A stretch of DNA of 64,000 bases from Romanomermis culicivorax (Eukaryota > Nematoda > Enoplea > Mermithida > Mermithidae), in contig CAWUHX010000211.1 of the NCBI GenBank assembly GCA_963922205.1, positions 124,001 to 188,000 of the forward strand, given 5' to 3'. Made by a program: the position numbers and the translations under genes. Below the pieces are notes generated by a model. The model had not been told where the DNA came from and did not search any database. It worked only from the letters and a program-made list of their open reading frames with translations. Shown one piece after another: positions 60,020 through 64,000 of this stretch. The stretch's first letter is position 1, and every line of letters begins with the position of its first letter.

Positions 60020-60987
60020 CATGTGAGCGATCAAGGATAACTTAGACTATTTTTACCGCTTTTCAGCTCCATTGTAATGAATATTATATTCATCTCCGAC
60101 TGATAAACTTTGGCTACCTTAGTTTCATGTTTACGATTCAAAGTGTTAGGATATGCTTACAGTTGAATATTTTTGATGCTCTTGTGTGGTAAAAATTCAA
60201 TGAATGTAATTGTAATATTGTCCAGTACAGTCATCATCCCGGGATTCTGTCATTTTCAGCTGGAAATCATTCACCCTTTGCTCAATTTATGGATTTTGTT
60301 GTTGGTTGTCCGGGTGAAATAAATTTACCCTTTTCTCCTGGTTATAATGCTATCTACAATGCAGCAGCGGCGAATAGTCTTTCTCTCTCCTTCCCTTCCT
60401 ATATCTACATCCAGTGCACGTTGGAAAACCTTATTACACCCATTTTATGAAAGAAAAAGAAAAATGAGCGAGAACACGTTTTTAGTTATGTTTTGCTGTG
60501 TGTAGTATCGTGAATTGATGACGATGACGTTCTTCGCTGCCGCTGGTGTTTCTGCTTTTTCGCTGAGTAAAAATGCGCTTTTTCCTGCAAAGAACAATCG
60601 TAATTTTTGCAAAATTTCGTTTAATTGACTTTTCTTGTTTTTTTTTTGTTTGCCGATTGATTATTTATTCACATTCTCGTATTATTATCAGATTTGCCTA
60701 CATACACTGAAGTGTACACAGGGTAAAGCAAACTTTTGTTGTGCGTTAATGTCGAGGTGAAGTTTCCATCATTTCCTATCGATTTTTGGTTTTTTTTTTG
60801 GTGAGGTAAAGTGGACAATTTACCTGCATGTCTGTTCTGTTTCACTTTGAATTTTGCGTTTATCAATATTATGATGATTATTAATTTTTTCTGTTACAGG
60901 TTTTCAGCAATTTTGCGTTTTTTTCAATTTGAACTTTTCCGTCGTTTATTATTGAACAAATGAACACGATTAATTATTTCCTAGTAA
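60020..60987. other. Upstream region of the serine-rich gene
   Basis: No exon recognised. It presumably holds the promoter and 5' untranslated region of the gene starting at 60988. Confidence 0.4.
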
Positions 60988-62511
60988 ATGGAAAATTATT
61001 CCAAGGAATCGCGTAAAAGGTAATTATTCGATTAATTATGGTCTTTGAAAATCTGCGGGTACTGGATGGACCTGATTTGTTCACGCGCGATGCGAAACAT
61101 TTATTGGCTTTAGAGAAGTCTAATATGTTACTACATTGCAAATTATTAGGACTTATTGATTGTGTCGAGTCGAGATGATTGTGAAATATTTAATGGAATT
61201 GCAGCTGATGGGTAAGGTGGGAACCGCATTCCATGATTCCGCTCAGCTTCCGTGCTTTCTATCTGTTTTCGAACGTTTAGAGAATCTCGATAACCAGGTC
61301 AGCCGTAAAACCAAAAAATGTGCAATTTGATTGAACCAAGAAAAAGCATCGAAGTTTGTTGGAAACATCGAATTCGTTTTTGGTCAATGATAAAAGTATA
61401 TTATGCCATCAAAACTTTCTGTTTATGCCACTGACCAAAAAGTCGAATTTGACAATTGGCAATGGTGATTTTACTTCAGCTAGCTCTGACCGAAAAAAGG
61501 CTACCTCGATTCGATGTCCTTAGAATTCCCGGAAAAGATCACCAGACCGGTGCACTTTTCGGACGAGCTTTGAACTTCGTCGCATGATTAGATCTCGACA
61601 TTTCTGCCAGTAAAATATACGTTTCCAGATGCTTGAGTATAATTGAGTATGATGAAATTCGTGAATGGAAATTTATGTGCTCGCGCTAATATTTAACTTC
61701 TACTCTAATTTTCAGAAAACGTCCAGCATCGAAATCTAGACAAAATATTCCTGCAGACACTAATAGTACGTCGAACATAAATCGCTGCGGTAAAAACGCA
61801 ACGGAGAACACGGACGGTGAAAGTAGTAGCGTTGCTGCCGCCGCAACAACAGGTTCATCGTCCACGACGACACCGACGAGTAGTAGTACCATAGGTACGC
61901 CGCTACGCCCGCCCACCCAAATACGCGAACGTTCATCGTCAACGGCGTCGGCGACTTTGGTAACGGCGTCGAAGAAACCACGTAAATCGTCGCGTTTTTT
62001 CTCCAGCTTCAATCGCGGTGGCGATAATAATTACCAACAACAAACGCAAAGTGCCGCGGCCAGTCGTCGAACGTCCTTAGCAGTTAGTAGCGACAGTAAC
62101 AATAATTATAGCCACAATAATATAAGTAAAACCAGCGGATCGGATTTGAGTGAGAAGCCATCGACGGCAAATAGTACCAATAGCGCAACTATCACTTCTA
62201 GTCGATTTTTTTCGTCGCGGAAATTTCCAGTTACTGCAGCAAGGAGTGCAGCGACTGCGGCGGAGTCTTGTTCTACGAAGCGAAAAGGCTTGGTACCGGC
62301 TACGACGACGAGTAACGATCATAGCGATTCACCGAATTTGTCGACCAATTCGTCGGGCGGCGGATCGTCAAGGCAATTATTATCATTGTTAGATTATTTT
62401 CCGAGTTTCGAATCGTCTAGACGTTTGACTAGATCTCTAACCAGGCGAGTGGTTTTTCAGTGGGGCATTTTTCGAAACGTGAAGACTTTTGCGTGTGCAC
62501 ATCAGCTTTAA
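60988..62511 (+). CDS. Serine/threonine-rich disordered protein, 5' part of an unidentified gene
   Basis: Exon 1 (60988-61019) encodes MENYSKESRKR and splices from AAAAG|GTAATT to exon 2 after TTTTCAG at 61716, restoring the frame. Exon 2 is open for about 265 codons. The product is rich in Ser, Thr, Ala and Asn with basic clusters (KKPRKSSRFFSSF), homopolymer-like runs and no folded domain visible. SRFF(S)S occurs twice (about 61991 and 62202), which may be a repeated short motif. The frame ends at TAA (62511), but a possible GC or GT donor lies near 62444-62448, so the gene may continue. High GC at third positions supports coding. Function not recognised. Confidence 0.65.
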
Positions 62512-64000
62512 AGTTGCTTAATCTGGTAATATGTTGAGTCTCTTGCCACAAAATTCTGATGTTGATTTTTATAAAAAATTTTCTCTGAGAAATTGGAATT
62601 GAAGTTATGCTAATCATTGGTTAATCATGAATATGATTACAACTTGTCGAGCTTTAAATATGTCTTTACATTTGCTGTCAAAAATTAATCATACGTGATT
62701 GAAGATGTTGCTGAGGTGAAGGGGCAGTCGTCTCACTCTGATGGGCTTATGATTAACCATACTCTGTTAATTTTAAAATATGCAGCTATTTCTTGAAAGT
62801 AAGCTCAACACGGAAAACGTGGTAAAGGTTATCACTGTCATATATTAAGAAAATTTCTAGTCCATGAGCGGTAAACAGAACTGCCGAAAATTTTCTCCTG
62901 TAATCTCTTTACATGGTCAAATTTTTCGAGTAACAGTCAGGTGTCAAACACTGTTCTATCCAACATACTTGTGAGACACGTGTTTTTTTGAGTTGGGCCT
63001 ATGCTAATGAAAATTTTTGTTGTTCTATGAAAAAGTAATACAAATTAAGGAAAGTTAGCGGCATGGGACCACTGTTTTTTTGTACTCAACCCGTTTGTAC
63101 TGGTACCAACGACGGTCTAAAATTTGTTTGTACTTCATTGGTTACACTGTGATTAACATATCAAATTGAATTTTCATACCAAAATATTCTTTGTACTGGT
63201 ACAAACAAGGCCCACATTTTTGTTTGTACTCAAGCCAAAAAGTCTAAACTACAAAAAAACTATGCATGGGACTAGTGCTAAAAAACCCTGGCAAGACATC
63301 CAGTCGGTGGGAGTGAGCGTTAAAGCCAAAATTCATGGGATGGGGTATCCCGTTTTTGCAGAATCCTAGGGCTTAAAAAATGACTCTAAAAAGTCGTAAA
63401 AAGCTGGTAATTTTTCCTGAAAAAGGCCAAAACGGGCTATTTTTCCCCATTTTTTTCGAATAGAGGCAGACTTTTTTGGATCACGAGCCACATAGCTCGG
63501 CTCATGATTCATTGTATGAATTAGGCTTTTTCTGGTTTGAAAACCAGGAGCCAAATGGCTCCTAGGCATCTCCTAGGCCTACATTTTTAGGGGCCAAATT
63601 GAAATTTTGGTCAACCAAAAATTTTTAATTAAAGAATACCAAAGAATGGGCTTGTAACACACTGTGGAACGTATATATAATTAAATTATATGGATATTGA
63701 ATCAGTTGATATGTGTTCAAAAAAATTACTGTTCAAAATTTTATTTCCAAGCAGCATTTTTCGGTTACAGGCTTTTTTTATATGTACAAAGATCGGCCAA
63801 GAAATCTTTGTGCAGAGAAAATTTTTTAATGCAAAAACACAATATTTCGTTTATTTTTGCACAAACCTTCCAAGATAGCACTTGAGTTCGTTACCTTTTG
63901 GCACTAAAGTATAAGGTTTTGAGAATGCAGCTTCTGTTCTTATTCTTCTGTGGTTTCCTCTGTCTTTCCGACGCATTCTAAAATGCTGGAAAATCGATTC
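62512..64000. other. Right end of window, no supported exon
   Basis: If the preceding gene continues, this is intron. At 63060-63300, TTTGTACT(C/G)-type words recur and GCATGGGACCACTG and ATGCATGGGACTAGTGC sit as loosely inverted ends, perhaps another degenerate element. Nothing else is supported. Confidence 0.4.

Noticed and set aside
61686..62322. Minus-strand frames opposite the serine-rich exon
   Set aside because: They are shadows of a GC-rich coding exon. The plus strand has a start, splice sites in phase and biased codons.

Overview
This window looks like one piece of an invertebrate nuclear genome, most likely a nematode. Genes are split by GT-AG introns and sit far apart in AT-rich, transposon-laden DNA. 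The best marker is a complete 18-exon DEAD-box helicase of the DDX3/belle/LAF-1 group. Its local sequence (for example [18 protein letters not shown] and [11 protein letters not shown]) is closest to what I recall of Caenorhabditis LAF-1. An Enoplea-like nematode is a guess from the repeat load, not a proof. I saw no bacterial operon, no CRISPR array and no rRNA.

Layout. 1-6.9 kb: interspersed repeats, a 97-98-bp satellite and a tRNA-like sequence. 6.9-7.4 kb: last exon of a seven-transmembrane receptor gene (+). 8.8-11.6 kb: a coiled-coil protein gene (-) with five solved exons and an intron that is almost entirely a 510-bp (TTTTC)n tract. 12.3-14.0 kb: a hAT-like element inside an older MITE. 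14.7-34.9 kb: a Polinton/Maverick with AGTAGT...ACTACT inverted repeats, about 17.8 kb after removing a 2.36-kb insertion from its left terminal repeat. 35-44 kb: nested, mostly non-autonomous DNA transposons. 44.6-58.3 kb: the DDX3/LAF-1 gene. 61.0-62.5 kb: start of a serine-rich gene of unknown function (+).

The Polinton carries, on the minus strand, remains of the major capsid protein, a small pVI-like protein, the penton, a chromodomain integrase, two small proteins I take to be Polinton-typical, the packaging ATPase, a Cys/His-motif protein with an internal repeat, and one further unidentified small protein. Protein-primed DNA polymerase B is on the plus strand. Stops, frameshifts, a defective Walker A, a lost exonuclease aspartate and a polymerase that stops just after motif C show it is dead. 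Its polymerase gene is cut by about eight very small GT-AG introns and its capsid gene by one, which is the most unusual feature here.

The second theme is transposon nesting that can be read exactly. Several insertions have an empty paralogous site in the same window, so their target duplications are supported by comparison. One family ends in CATAC(A/C)TG(T/C)A, makes 8-bp duplications and has G-rich flanks, often with a GGCGCGAAGCGCC-type hairpin inside. I could not assign it to a named family.
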